From UBA2040 sp963977135 (GTDB taxonomy: Bacteria > Bacteroidota > Bacteroidia > Flavobacteriales_D > Crocinitomicaceae), in assembly GCA_963977135.1 (NCBI GenBank), contig CAXBNN010000004.1:1-64000 (forward strand): a stretch of 64,000 bases of DNA, in the 5' to 3' direction. The notes under the pieces are model-generated. The model was not told the DNA's origin, made no database searches, and saw only the letters and a list, made by a program, of their open reading frames with translations. The position numbers were made by a program, and so were the translations under genes. Below, piece after piece: positions 42,055 through 50,963 of the stretch. Each line of letters opens with the position of its first letter. Position 1 is the first letter of the stretch.

Positions 42055-43050
42055 ATGTTGAAAATAGAAGATTTACACGGTAGAGTCCATGATTATTTAC
42101 GAATTTCAATTACCGAAAATTGTAACCTTCGCTGCACCTATTGTATGCCAGCTGAAGGAATTAATCTAACTCCGAAGGCTCATTTAATGACGGCTGATGA
42201 AATTGAATCCATTGCCAAAACATTCGTGTCACTCGGCGTTAAAAAGATTCGTTTGACAGGTGGAGAACCTTTGGTTCGAAAGGATGCAAGAGATATTATT
42301 GAGCGATTAGGCAAATTAAATACCGAACTGACCATAACGACAAATGGCTTGTTGGTTCACGAATATATTGATACGTTCAAGGCCGCTGGAATTAAAACAC
42401 TTAACATTAGTCTCGATACGCTGCAAAAGGACAAGTACAAGGAAATCACGAGACGAGATAATTTCGATGCTCTATGGAGAAATATTGAGTTATTGATATT
42501 GCATGAATTTATTGTAAAAATCAACGTCGTTTTAATCAAAGGTTTTAACGACTCGGAAATTTTAGATTTCATCAACCTTACAAAGGAAATGGACGTCCAA
42601 ATTCGCTTTATCGAGTTTATGCCGTTTAATGGGAATCAATGGGATAAGTCGAAATTGATATCATATGCTGAAATTTTAGAAAAATTAAATGCCGCTTTTG
42701 ATTCGAAAAATATTCTCCGCACGGAGGATAAACCAAATGATACCGCTAGAAATCATAAAATCAAGGCCTTTAAGGGCAGTTTTTCGGTTATTAGTTCAGT
42801 TACCAATCCTTTTTGTGGAACGTGCAATAGAATTCGTTTAACCGCCGATGGTAAATTGAAGAATTGTTTGTTTTCAAATACTGAAACAGCTTTGCTGGAT
42901 GCTTTGCGGAAAGGAGAAAGCTTACTTCCTTTAATCGAAAAAAACATCAAGTTTAAATTCCCAGTAAGAGGAGGAATGGAAAAAGATGTTGAATTTCAAA
43001 ACCCTAAACTTTATTCCAAAAATAGAAGCATGATTAAAATTGGTGGCTAA
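42055..43050 (+). CDS. moaA: GTP 3',8-cyclase MoaA
   Basis: A 331-aa radical SAM enzyme forming (8S)-3',8-cyclo-7,8-dihydro-GTP, the first step of Moco synthesis. The radical SAM cluster is CNLRCTYC (Cys23, 27, 30), and the second cluster ligands are Cys254, Cys257 and Cys271 in CGTCNRIRLTADGKLKNC. RLTGGEPLVRKD is present, and the C-terminus ends in the required Gly-Gly (MIKIGG). The start at 42055 follows the moaC-moaB stop after one base; the ATG at 42031 lies inside that gene. Confidence 0.97.
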   Translation: MLKIEDLHGRVHDYLRISITENCNLRCTYCMPAEGINLTPKAHLMTADEIESIAKTFVSLGVKKIRLTGGEPLVRKDARDIIERLGKLNTELTITTNGLLVHEYIDTFKAAGIKTLNISLDTLQKDKYKEITRRDNFDALWRNIELLILHEFIVKINVVLIKGFNDSEILDFINLTKEMDVQIRFIEFMPFNGNQWDKSKLISYAEILEKLNAAFDSKNILRTEDKPNDTARNHKIKAFKGSFSVISSVTNPFCGTCNRIRLTADGKLKNCLFSNTETALLDALRKGESLLPLIEKNIKFKFPVRGGMEKDVEFQNPKLYSKNRSMIKIGG

Positions 43051-43109
43051 AAATATTTTTCACTTTTAGAACTTTTGCACTTAGGATAATTTGTTTCCTA
43101 CGTGATCAT

Positions 43110-43143
43110 AAAAAAAACCACTCCAAAATTGGAATGGTTTTTT
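43110..43143. terminator. Bidirectional terminator after moaA
   Basis: AAAAAACCA-C-TCCAA pairs with TTGGA-A-TGGTTTTTT around an AAA loop, ending both the Moco operon and the convergent T9SS gene. Confidence 0.9.
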
Positions 43144-43170
43144 CAATTAAATAGTGTTTGAAATCTATGA

Positions 43171-44205
43171 TTATTCTAAAATCAATCGTTTCGTGAATAT
43201 TTCTCCTTTGTTTAGGATTTTCAACATGTAAACACCTGTTGCGAAATCAGAAACATTGAATTCATTTGAATTACTTCTCGTCAAATTCGTAGATCTTCCA
43301 CCTAAATCAATTAATGTAACTTGTGCATCAGGAGATATTCCAGAAATTGTAAAGTTACTTTTAGCCGGATTTGGGTAAATTGAGATATTGTTTTTATTGT
43401 TTTCATTGATTGAAGCAACTCCGTTTCCAGATACTGCAGATAATACAACACTAATATCCACAAGCGGTTCAGGGAACCCTGATTCTATTTTCACATGAGA
43501 ATGAATGAAAATTGGTGTTTTGTTACTAGCTGCTAAATCGTAGTACTCATATTGGGAACGGATAACCTTAGAGTTTCCAATAATTGGAATTGTAGTAAAG
43601 GTAGTATCAACAATGTGAAATCTAGATACATTGGGAACAGAAATGTTATTCACTTGAAGTAATGTTCCAAATCCATCATATTTTGAAACTGAATTCCCTG
43701 TGCAAGATGGGTTTTGAGGAATAGAGTTGTATGTAAACGATAAATTACCTGAAAAAATATCATTAACTGTACCGTTCAAAGCAAAAGGGTAAGTCATTAG
43801 ATTTTCTTGATCATTGCTAAATTTTGCTTTTACAATACCAAGATCAACGCTTTCAATCAAATATCCTTGAGAAATTCTTTCTGTGGCTGTTGAAGACATG
43901 AAAGTGCTTATATAGCCTTGAATTACAGCCGTTTTTGTCGCGCCAGGAAAATCTGCTGCATAACCGGTTGCAGAAGGAGTAACTATACTTAAAAGTCTAG
44001 TTTGACCCGGATAAGTATCCGTTTGGCTATAGTTCCACGTCACACCGTTACCTGTTATGTTTGCTAAATCCACTGCATTGGAGTCACACAAATAAAGTGT
44101 TCTTGTTTCACCAATTGAAGGCTCATTTGTATTTGTAAAGGTAGTTTGAGCAAAAGTGGCCATGCTAAAGATACTAGCACCGAATAAAAGTAAAATGTTT
44201 TTCAT
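43171..44205 (-). CDS. Secreted protein with T9SS type A sorting domain
   Basis: A 344-aa protein. The start at 44205 gives a clean signal peptide (residues 1-20, SMATFAQ); the ATG at 44247 lies upstream of a TAAATTTG -7 element (44235-44242, minus strand). The last ~75 residues (ISIYPNPAKSNFTISGISPDAQVTLIDLGGRSTNL, GVYMLKILNKGEIFTKRLILE) are the T9SS type A signal. The central ~240 residues match a pattern common in Flavobacteriales cargo proteins (VTWNYSQTD, Y-P-x-A-x-x-N-G-type strands), but no enzymatic domain is seen. Confidence 0.9.
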   Translation of the reverse strand: MKNILLLFGASIFSMATFAQTTFTNTNEPSIGETRTLYLCDSNAVDLANITGNGVTWNYSQTDTYPGQTRLLSIVTPSATGYAADFPGATKTAVIQGYISTFMSSTATERISQGYLIESVDLGIVKAKFSNDQENLMTYPFALNGTVNDIFSGNLSFTYNSIPQNPSCTGNSVSKYDGFGTLLQVNNISVPNVSRFHIVDTTFTTIPIIGNSKVIRSQYEYYDLAASNKTPIFIHSHVKIESGFPEPLVDISVVLSAVSGNGVASINENNKNNISIYPNPAKSNFTISGISPDAQVTLIDLGGRSTNLTRSNSNEFNVSDFATGVYMLKILNKGEIFTKRLILE

Positions 44206-44234
44206 AGATTGTTGATTAATAAACAAAAGTTGGG

Positions 44235-44242
44235 CAAATTTA
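44235..44242 (-). promoter_or_regulatory. -7 element of the T9SS cargo gene
   Basis: On the minus strand TAAATTTG matches TAnnTTTG, 30 bases upstream of the chosen ATG and overlapping the longer ORF, which supports the shorter start. Confidence 0.5.
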
Positions 44243-44344
44243 AACAATATTCCGATTGAATTTAGAACATTCTATTCTACTCACTGTTAACTTAATTGTT
44301 CTCTGTAGATTTACACACCCAATTGCATTAATGTAAACGAAGAT

Positions 44345-46624
44345 ATGCTAAAAAACGTTGGTGAAAACCAATTTAAAAAATATACAGTAGTGTGTATAGC
44401 CGGATTGTTAATCCTAACCGGTTTCTTCTTAATGGGTTTCTCAAAAATCGAGGCGGATTACGACTTCGAGAAATTTTTCCCAATGAGTGATGAAGAAACT
44501 GACTTTTTCAATACTTATCGTGATAAATTTGAGTCAGACAACGATTTTTTATTGATTGCTCTCGAAAATTCACCAACTGTGTTCGATTGGAAATTTTTGA
44601 ATAAAGTCAAGAAATTTCAAGATACTCTTTCTAAAATAGACAATGTAGTTTTTGCAAGAAGTATTGTTTCTGAACGTGAAATGTACATTTTTCCTGGTGG
44701 AGGAGGAACGGCTACTCGACCTTACATCAATTTTGAAGAAAAGCATTTAGACAAGGACGAACGTGATTTGATGGAAAATGTGGAGATGGTGAACACATTT
44801 GTTGCAAAAGACAAAAAGTCCATATGTCTGTTCGTTCGACATGATGATTTTTTATCCAAAAAGAAGAGCGACGATTTAATCAAAAATATAAATAGTTTCA
44901 TTCCTAAATTCAAGTTTGAAAAGGTGAGAATGGCAGGTAGAACAGTAGGACAGAAGTTCTATATCGATACAATGTCCTACGAAATGTTGTTGTTTATTTC
45001 CTTAAGTTTTGTTCTAGTTTTATTTTTCTTGTTTATTGCCTTTCGCTCTGGTTGGGGACTACTAATGCCGCAATTGGTCCTTTTCGGTACAGTAATTTGG
45101 GTTGTCGGATTTATTGGTTGGTATGGCGAACCGGTGAGTATCATAATGTCTGTTTTACCTTCTATTATCTTTGTTGTAGGCATGTCTGATGTGATACATG
45201 TAATGTCTCGATATTTGGATGCTTTCCGCACCGGCATTGGAAAATTTGAAAGTATTAAATTGACAATTAGAGAAGTTGGAATGGCAACATTTTTAACTTC
45301 ATTTACTACAGCGATAGGATTTTTCTCTCTCTATTTTGTGAATGTTCAACCAATTCAAGTTTTTGGTTTGGTTGCTGGTGTAGGAGTTATGATTGCCTTC
45401 GCTCTAACTTTTTTATTGCTCCCCATACTCATTTATTATTTTCCTGACCCAAAGTATATTCGAACCTCTCACCAAGATCCATTTTGGTCTAAAAGATTGA
45501 GAAAGTGGTTTCTTTATGCACTCAGGAATACGAAAAAAATCATGGCGATAAGCGCTGTGCTGATAGTGATATTGATTTTCGGTGGAATTCAAATGAAATC
45601 GAATAATTATTTGATGGACGAGATATCCCAAAACGCTCCAATGAAGAAGGATTTCAATTATCTGGACAAACATTATGGTGGTGTGCGACCTTTTGAAGCT
45701 GCAATACAATTGAAGGATAAAAATGCTGATTTTTGGGATAAAGAAACACTTCAGCAATTAGAAAAACTTGAAGAAAATCTTGAAGAAGAATACGGTGTCT
45801 TAATTAAGTTTTCTCTTGTGAAGACTGTTAAATTAATCAACCGTTCTTCTCATGCGGGGCGAACTGACTATTACTCCATTCCTGACCAACAACGTATAAT
45901 AAATCGTTTTCAAAAGCCTATTAAAAGAGCTGGACGAGGAAAGCTCTATGCAGGTTTTATGGATTCAATAGGAACAACATCTCGAATTTCTGGAACAATT
46001 CCCGATTGGGGAAATATTAAGATTACTGCTAAAAATAAAAAGTTCACGGAATATCTCAAAACTTCAGGTTTAGATAAAATCGTTGATGTTCAAATAACGG
46101 GAACGGCTCATTTGCTGGATAAAAATATCAATTATCTATCCGCCAGTTTGGTAAAAGGTTTGAGCGTTTCAGTATTAATTGTTGCACTTGTTATGGGCTT
46201 GCTGTATCGGTCCGTTTCAATGGTTGTATTAAGTATCATCCCTAATTTAATTCCATTGCTATTTATTGCCGGGATAATGGGATATTTTGGAATCAACCTT
46301 AAAACCAGTACATCCATTATTTTCACTATAGCCTTTGGTATTGCTGTTGATGACACGATTCATTTCCTTGGAAAATTTAAATTCGAATTGCTGAAAGGTA
46401 GGTCAAAATTGTATGCTTTAAAACGAAGTTATTTGACCACTGGAAAAGCAATGATCATAACAACTTTTATACTTTGCGCCGGCTTTATACTTCTTGTTTT
46501 CTCAAGTTTTCAAGGAACAGTCATAATGGGATTGCTTTTGTGTCTAACATTGTTCATTGCATTAATTGCCGATTTGACCTTACTACCAGTTTTGTTAATG
46601 CTGTTTTATAGGAAGGGGAAGTAA
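44345..46624 (+). CDS. MMPL/RND-family transporter (sterol-sensing-domain type)
   Basis: A 759-aa inner-membrane protein with the RND two-fold layout: one helix (about 17-36), a periplasmic loop, five helices (about 213-360 with LGMSDVIHVMSRYL-like GxxDxxxH), then a sixth near 395-413, a second loop and five helices (about 595-750 with GIAVDDTIHFLGKFKFEL). The GXXXD-type motif IAFGIAVDDTIHF is the hallmark of MMPL/hydrophobe exporters. Relatives move lipids, hopanoids or pigments to the outer membrane. Single gene with an ATG preceded by an A-rich leader. Confidence 0.93.
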   Translation: MLKNVGENQFKKYTVVCIAGLLILTGFFLMGFSKIEADYDFEKFFPMSDEETDFFNTYRDKFESDNDFLLIALENSPTVFDWKFLNKVKKFQDTLSKIDNVVFARSIVSEREMYIFPGGGGTATRPYINFEEKHLDKDERDLMENVEMVNTFVAKDKKSICLFVRHDDFLSKKKSDDLIKNINSFIPKFKFEKVRMAGRTVGQKFYIDTMSYEMLLFISLSFVLVLFFLFIAFRSGWGLLMPQLVLFGTVIWVVGFIGWYGEPVSIIMSVLPSIIFVVGMSDVIHVMSRYLDAFRTGIGKFESIKLTIREVGMATFLTSFTTAIGFFSLYFVNVQPIQVFGLVAGVGVMIAFALTFLLLPILIYYFPDPKYIRTSHQDPFWSKRLRKWFLYALRNTKKIMAISAVLIVILIFGGIQMKSNNYLMDEISQNAPMKKDFNYLDKHYGGVRPFEAAIQLKDKNADFWDKETLQQLEKLEENLEEEYGVLIKFSLVKTVKLINRSSHAGRTDYYSIPDQQRIINRFQKPIKRAGRGKLYAGFMDSIGTTSRISGTIPDWGNIKITAKNKKFTEYLKTSGLDKIVDVQITGTAHLLDKNINYLSASLVKGLSVSVLIVALVMGLLYRSVSMVVLSIIPNLIPLLFIAGIMGYFGINLKTSTSIIFTIAFGIAVDDTIHFLGKFKFELLKGRSKLYALKRSYLTTGKAMIITTFILCAGFILLVFSSFQGTVIMGLLLCLTLFIALIADLTLLPVLLMLFYRKGK

Positions 46625-47058
46625 GAACAGAGATTAAGAGAGCAGAGAGCAGAGAACTGAGAAAATAGAGCCCAGAATCCAGAAAAGGTATGATTGAAAA
46701 TCTGCGTAAATCCGCTTACCGCGAAGCAGCATCGAAGATAATCCTTTTCATTTTTTTGTCATCTCACAAAATTTATCCATCATATTAATACGCAATCGCT
46801 TTTTTAACCGCAAACCTGCCTGCCGTTCCGTCATGTAGGGATGTAAAAACGCAAAGAGGCTGAAAGCACAGAGGATATTCGTGTGAACATTAAAGTAAAT
46901 CGGTTCAACACATCCATCCGAATCCGACATCCGCAATCCGACATCCGTAATCCGAATCCGACATCCGTCATCCGCAATTTGTCATCCGTCATTAGCAATC
47001 CGCAATCCATAATTTATTATTTCAATTGGTTTTCTATCTTTATCTAAAATTCATTCGG
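46625..47058. repeat. Gene-free spacer made of degenerate short repeats
   Basis: No gene is supported. Positions 46622-46690 carry AGAGATTAAGAGAGCAGAGA-type words. 46911-47012 is an irregular tandem array of ATCCGNNAT, ATCCGACATCCG and ATCCGTCATCCGCAAT units, the inverse of the 4778-4805 repeat. A short 62-codon minus-strand frame (46748-46936) overlaps these repeats and is not credible. Confidence 0.75.
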
Positions 47059-48501
47059 ATGTCATCTAAAACATTTAACAAAACGAGTCTCGGTATAGCA
47101 TTTTTACCAATTGTTTTTCTTGTTTCTCTTTTAGGAATTAATATATACTTCTTTGGTGATGACGCCGGTTCGGGTCCAAATCAGATAGCCTTGTTATTTG
47201 GGGCCAGTCTAGCAATCGTATTGGGATTTCGAGTTGGATTTAAATGGAAACGCCTGCAAAAAGGAATGATTCGCAGTATAAAATCAGCATTACCTGCGAT
47301 TTTAATCCTTCTGATGATAGGTGCTTTAACCGGAACTTGGGTTCTCTCTGGAGTAGTTCCAACAATGATTTATTACGGTTTACAAATTTTAAACCCAACA
47401 ATTTTTCTTTTTGCTGCTTGTATTGTTAGCGCAATTGTTTCTGTCGCAACGGGAAGTAGTTGGAGTACAGTCGCTACTGTAGGAGTCGCTTTACTAGCCA
47501 TTGGACAAGTTTTAGGTTTAGGAAATGGATTGATAGCTGGGGCAATTATTTCGGGAGCCTACTTTGGAGATAAAATGTCGCCTTTATCTGATACTACAAA
47601 CCTAGCGCCAGCAATGGCAGGAACGGAATTGTTCAAGCACATTCGTTACATGACGATTACAACCTTTCCAACTATGGCGATAACGCTTGTAATATTTTTA
47701 ATCTTGGGATTAAATACCAATGCTGTAGAAAACAATTCGACGATAGATCTTATGTTATCAACTTTAGATAACAAATTCTTCATTCACCCGATATTATTCT
47801 TGGTGCCTATTGGTGTTGTTTTGTTGATTGTAAAGAAGGTTCAAGCCTTACCAGCTTTATTCATCGGCACATTACTCGGAGCAGTATTCGCGATAATTTT
47901 TCAGCCAGATGTAATTAAGGAAGTTTCAGGTGTTGCAAATAATTATGGAAAAGCAGCCTACATGGCAGTTATGAAATCCATCTCTTCAGATGTTGCGATT
48001 GTTACTCCTTTAGAAAATGTCAATGGTCTTTTGGAAACTTCTGGAATGGCAGGAATGATGAATACAATTTGGCTTATCATCTGCGCGATGTGTTTCGGAG
48101 GTGTTATGGAAACTACCGGGTTCTTGAATAAGATTACTTCAGCAGTGGTAAAACGAGCGAAGTCCACAGGAGCACTTATTGCTTCAACTGCCGCAACCTG
48201 TATATTTTTTAACGCAACAGCTTCCGATCAATATTTAGCAATTGTTGTTCCGGGTAAAATGTTCGCTGAAACTTATAAAGAAAGAGGCTTGGCACCGGAA
48301 AATTTAAGTCGAACTTTAGAAGATTCAGGTACAGTAACGTCTGTCCTAATTCCATGGAATACATGTGGAGCAGCACAGTCTTCTGTTTTAGGCGTCGCAA
48401 CAGGCGAATATTGGATGTATTGCTTTTTCAACTGGATGAGTCCAATAATGACAGTACTTTTTGGCTATTTGAATATTAAGATTAAAAGAATAGCGAAATA
48501 G
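47059..48501 (+). CDS. nhaC: Na+/H+ antiporter NhaC family
   Basis: A 480-aa polytopic membrane protein with about 11-12 helices, exchanging sodium for protons. NhaC-type motifs include SAIVSVATGSSWSTVATVGVALLAIG, GAIISGAYFGDKMSPLSDTTNLAPA and TFFNATASDQYLAIVVPGKMF-like and LEDSGTVTSVLIPWNTCGAAQSSVLGV. Start at 47059; the 47026 ATG adds a non-conserved leader. Upstream is the repeat-rich spacer. Confidence 0.94.
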   Translation: MSSKTFNKTSLGIAFLPIVFLVSLLGINIYFFGDDAGSGPNQIALLFGASLAIVLGFRVGFKWKRLQKGMIRSIKSALPAILILLMIGALTGTWVLSGVVPTMIYYGLQILNPTIFLFAACIVSAIVSVATGSSWSTVATVGVALLAIGQVLGLGNGLIAGAIISGAYFGDKMSPLSDTTNLAPAMAGTELFKHIRYMTITTFPTMAITLVIFLILGLNTNAVENNSTIDLMLSTLDNKFFIHPILFLVPIGVVLLIVKKVQALPALFIGTLLGAVFAIIFQPDVIKEVSGVANNYGKAAYMAVMKSISSDVAIVTPLENVNGLLETSGMAGMMNTIWLIICAMCFGGVMETTGFLNKITSAVVKRAKSTGALIASTAATCIFFNATASDQYLAIVVPGKMFAETYKERGLAPENLSRTLEDSGTVTSVLIPWNTCGAAQSSVLGVATGEYWMYCFFNWMSPIMTVLFGYLNIKIKRIAK

Positions 48502-48529
48502 TTTTTTAGATGGATTTTTTTATTCTCGC

Positions 48530-48600
48530 TCCCTGTCTGCCGACAGGCAGGCTGGAGGAGAAAGTGTTTCTAGATTATCCCTCCTCGAGGAGGGAGGACA
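48530..48600. repeat. Dispersed palindromic repeat elements
   Basis: CCTGTC-TGCC-GACAGG (48532-48547) is a hairpin of the GCCTGTCGGCAGACAGG type widespread in Bacteroidetes spacers. TCCCTCCTCGAGGAGGGA (48578-48595) is a perfect 18-bp palindrome; a partial copy is at 57262-57276. Both are GC-rich against the flanking AT-rich DNA. A short frame through this block (48510-48764) is not a gene. Confidence 0.8.
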
Positions 48601-48619
48601 ATAGCCTCATCGAACATTA

Positions 48620-48662
48620 CATATTCCGCAATTCGTCATCCGTAATTCGCAATCTGCAATCC
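48620..48662. repeat. ATCCG-type repeat copy
   Basis: Irregular copies of ATTCCGCAATTCGTCATCCG and GTAATTCGCAATCTGCAATCC, same family as 46911-47012. Confidence 0.65.
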
Positions 48663-48684
48663 TACTTTTCTTCAATAAAATCCC

Positions 48685-48692
48685 TATCTTTG
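48685..48692 (+). promoter_or_regulatory. -7 promoter element of ffh
   Basis: TATCTTTG matches TAnnTTTG, 23 bases before the ffh ATG. No exact -33 TTG at 19-base spacing. Confidence 0.5.
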
Positions 48693-48715
48693 CACACGCA
48701 AAATAGTCTAATAAA

Positions 48716-50062
48716 ATGTTTGAAAATCTTACGGATAAATTCGAAAAAGCCTTTAAAGTATTAAAAGGTCAAGGTCAAATTTCTGAAATCAATATAGCAG
48801 AGACGCTTAAAGAAGTACGTCGTGCTTTGTTGGATGCGGATGTTAATTACAAAACAGCCAAAGAATTTACAGTTACCGTAAAAGAAAAAGCTTTAGGACG
48901 AGATGTACTTAAATCTGTTTCCCCAGGTCAATTAATGACCAAAATTTGCCACGAAGAATTGGTCGAATTAATGGGAGGAAACGAAGTTGAAATAAATGTC
49001 AAAGGCGCTCCAGCTATCGTTTTAATGTCAGGATTACAAGGTTCTGGTAAGACGACTTTCTCAGGGAAGTTGGCAAGTTATTTAAAAAACAAAAAAGGAA
49101 AAAATCCATTGTTAGTTGCCTGTGATGTATACCGTCCAGCGGCGATAGATCAGTTGCATGTTCTAGGTGAACAATTGGGTATCGAAGTTTATTCAAATAA
49201 AGAGGAAAAGAATCCAGTAGCCATAGCAACAGCAGCCGTTCAACATGCGAAAGCGAAAGGTTTTAACGTTGTAATTGTCGATACAGCCGGTCGATTGGCT
49301 ATAGACGAAAAAATGATGGATGAAATTGCTGCTGTAAAAAGAGCAATTCAACCAACTGAGACTTTGTTTGTTGTGGATGCAATGACAGGTCAAGATGCTG
49401 TGAATACAGCAAAAACCTTCAATGAAAAAATCGATTTTGACGGAGTAGTTCTAACAAAATTAGATGGTGATACTAGAGGAGGAGCAGCGCTTTCAATTAA
49501 AGCTGTTGTAAACAAACCTATCAAATTCGTTGGTACAGGTGAGAAAATGGACGCTTTGGATGTTTTCTATCCTAAGCGTATGGCTGACCGTATCCTCGGA
49601 ATGGGGGATGTCGTTTCTTTGGTTGAAAGAGCTCAAGAACAATTTGATGAAGTTGAAGCCAAAAAACTACAACGAAAAATACAAAAAGATACATTTGATT
49701 TCAATGATTTCTTATCTCAAATTCAGCAAGTGAAGAAGATGGGAAATATGAAGGACTTGATGGGGATGATTCCTGGAGTAGGGAAGGCCATGAAAGATGT
49801 TGAAATTGAAGATGATGCTTTCAAACATGTTGAAGCGATAATCTACTCAATGACACCAGCTGAAAGAGAACACCCACAAATTATCAATGGAAACCGTAAA
49901 AATCGTCTAGCGAAAGGATCGGGAACCAATATTCAAGAAGTCAACAAGCTGATCAAACAATTCGAAGACACGAAGAAAATGATGAAGATGATGAGCAATC
50001 CCAAAAATATGATGGGAATGATGAAGAAGATGAAAGGAATGGGCGGAATGCCTGGCATGTAG
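48716..50062 (+). CDS. ffh: Signal recognition particle GTPase Ffh
   Basis: A 448-aa SRP54-type protein that binds signal sequences and 4.5S RNA and targets nascent membrane proteins to FtsY. The N domain (1-90) with ALLDADVNYK, G domain with P-loop GLQGSGKTT (106-114), DTAGRL, TKLDGDTRGGAALS and GTGEKMDALDVF, and the methionine-rich M domain (330-448, MMKMMSNPKNMMGMMKKMKGMGGMPGM) are all present. Length is normal. Confidence 0.98.
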   Translation: MFENLTDKFEKAFKVLKGQGQISEINIAETLKEVRRALLDADVNYKTAKEFTVTVKEKALGRDVLKSVSPGQLMTKICHEELVELMGGNEVEINVKGAPAIVLMSGLQGSGKTTFSGKLASYLKNKKGKNPLLVACDVYRPAAIDQLHVLGEQLGIEVYSNKEEKNPVAIATAAVQHAKAKGFNVVIVDTAGRLAIDEKMMDEIAAVKRAIQPTETLFVVDAMTGQDAVNTAKTFNEKIDFDGVVLTKLDGDTRGGAALSIKAVVNKPIKFVGTGEKMDALDVFYPKRMADRILGMGDVVSLVERAQEQFDEVEAKKLQRKIQKDTFDFNDFLSQIQQVKKMGNMKDLMGMIPGVGKAMKDVEIEDDAFKHVEAIIYSMTPAEREHPQIINGNRKNRLAKGSGTNIQEVNKLIKQFEDTKKMMKMMSNPKNMMGMMKKMKGMGGMPGM

Positions 50063-50312
50063 TTGAGACCGTCAGTCGCGGCTGACTGAGAGAGTAGAGA
50101 TCGTCAGCTAAAGCAGTCTGAGAGAACAGAGATTTTTTAAGCTTCGTTTTTTTTGGTTCGTTCTGCGAACGTTAGGATGGTAGGAATGTGTGAGAATCGA
50201 TTCGCTTTGAAATTAAAGATTGTCCGTTAATTTAAACTATTAGACCAGAGTTATCTCTATTCTCTGCTCTCTAATCTCTATTCTTAATCTATTATTCTAA
50301 TCTATAAAAGAA
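50063..50312. repeat. Spacer with GTCAGC and GAGAACAGAG repeats
   Basis: No gene. GTCAG-TCGCGG-CTGAC (50080-50095), a copy of GAGAGTAGAGATCGTCAGC, and GAGAACAGAGATTTTT follow ffh. The second half (50240-50300) is made of CTCTATTCTCTGCTCTC-type words in the inverse orientation. It is related to the 50840-50945 spacer, so the SpoU gene is bracketed by similar repeats. Confidence 0.7.
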
Positions 50313-50807
50313 TTATCCTTCCTTATGATGCGGAGGCAGAACTACATCATTTTTTGCAACTCGATCGTAAAGAACAATACTTCCCGTTACGCCAACATTT
50401 AAGCTGCTGTTTCCTTTTAATCGTATCACAAAATGGCATTTGTCCAGAACAGATTGGGGAAGTCCATTGTTTTCAGAACCAAGCAAATAGATCGCTCTTT
50501 TTGGATGTTCGAATTCATGTAATTCTTGTGCGTCGTCTGTAATCTCAACACCAATTAATCGACAATCATAAGGAATGTTTTTCAGAAGTTCGTCGAATGT
50601 ATCGTAGTGAAATAAAGGAATTCTAGACCAAGTTCGTATAACGTCAGAGCTTTGCTTTTTATATTTCTTTTCAACCGTAAAAATATAAGATGCTCCTAAA
50701 ATATAAGCTGATCGCCAAAGCGTACCAATATTGTGTTCGGTTTTACCTTGATAAACACCTATTGCACAATAACCATCAGACTCTTTTGTTTTCAATTTGT
50801 TTGGCAA
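50313..50807 (-). CDS. SpoU/TrmH-family RNA 2'-O-methyltransferase
   Basis: A 164-aa SPOUT methyltransferase. Motif 1 is GVYQGKTEHNIGTLWRSAYILGASYIFTV, motif 2 IYLLGSENNGLPQSVLD and motif 3 SLNVGVTGSIVLYDR, which together form the knotted SAM site. The common last motif is SLNVSVAAGIVLYE; the GVT for SVA change is unusual. Target RNA (tRNA or rRNA) is unknown. The gene stands alone between repeat-rich spacers. Confidence 0.9.
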   Translation of the reverse strand: MPNKLKTKESDGYCAIGVYQGKTEHNIGTLWRSAYILGASYIFTVEKKYKKQSSDVIRTWSRIPLFHYDTFDELLKNIPYDCRLIGVEITDDAQELHEFEHPKRAIYLLGSENNGLPQSVLDKCHFVIRLKGNSSLNVGVTGSIVLYDRVAKNDVVLPPHHKEG

Positions 50808-50847
50808 GTTTTTTATGAAAATTAATACATTTCAAAGTTACTATTTC

Positions 50848-50945
50848 TTTTATGAGAATAGAGAATAGTGATCGTCAGCCAAGGCTGACTGCGAGAGTAG
50901 AGAAGAAGAGTATTCTATAATAATAGTCTCTGCTCTCTGTTCTCA
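50848..50945. repeat. GTCAGCC and GAGAATAGAG repeats
   Basis: GAGAATAGAGAATAGTGATC, GTCAGCC-AA-GGCTGAC hairpin (50873-50888), GAGAGTAGAGAAGAAGAG and inverse CTCTGCTCTCTGTTCTC. It lies between the wzc stop and the SpoU start. Confidence 0.65.
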
Positions 50946-50963
50946 CATAGAAATGAACAAAGA

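Noticed and set aside
46911..47012. Possible CRISPR array
   Set aside because: Units are irregular, very short and lack constant spacers; no cas genes.
48510..48764. 84-codon open frame before ffh
   Set aside because: Crosses two palindromic repeats and overlaps the ffh start; not credible.
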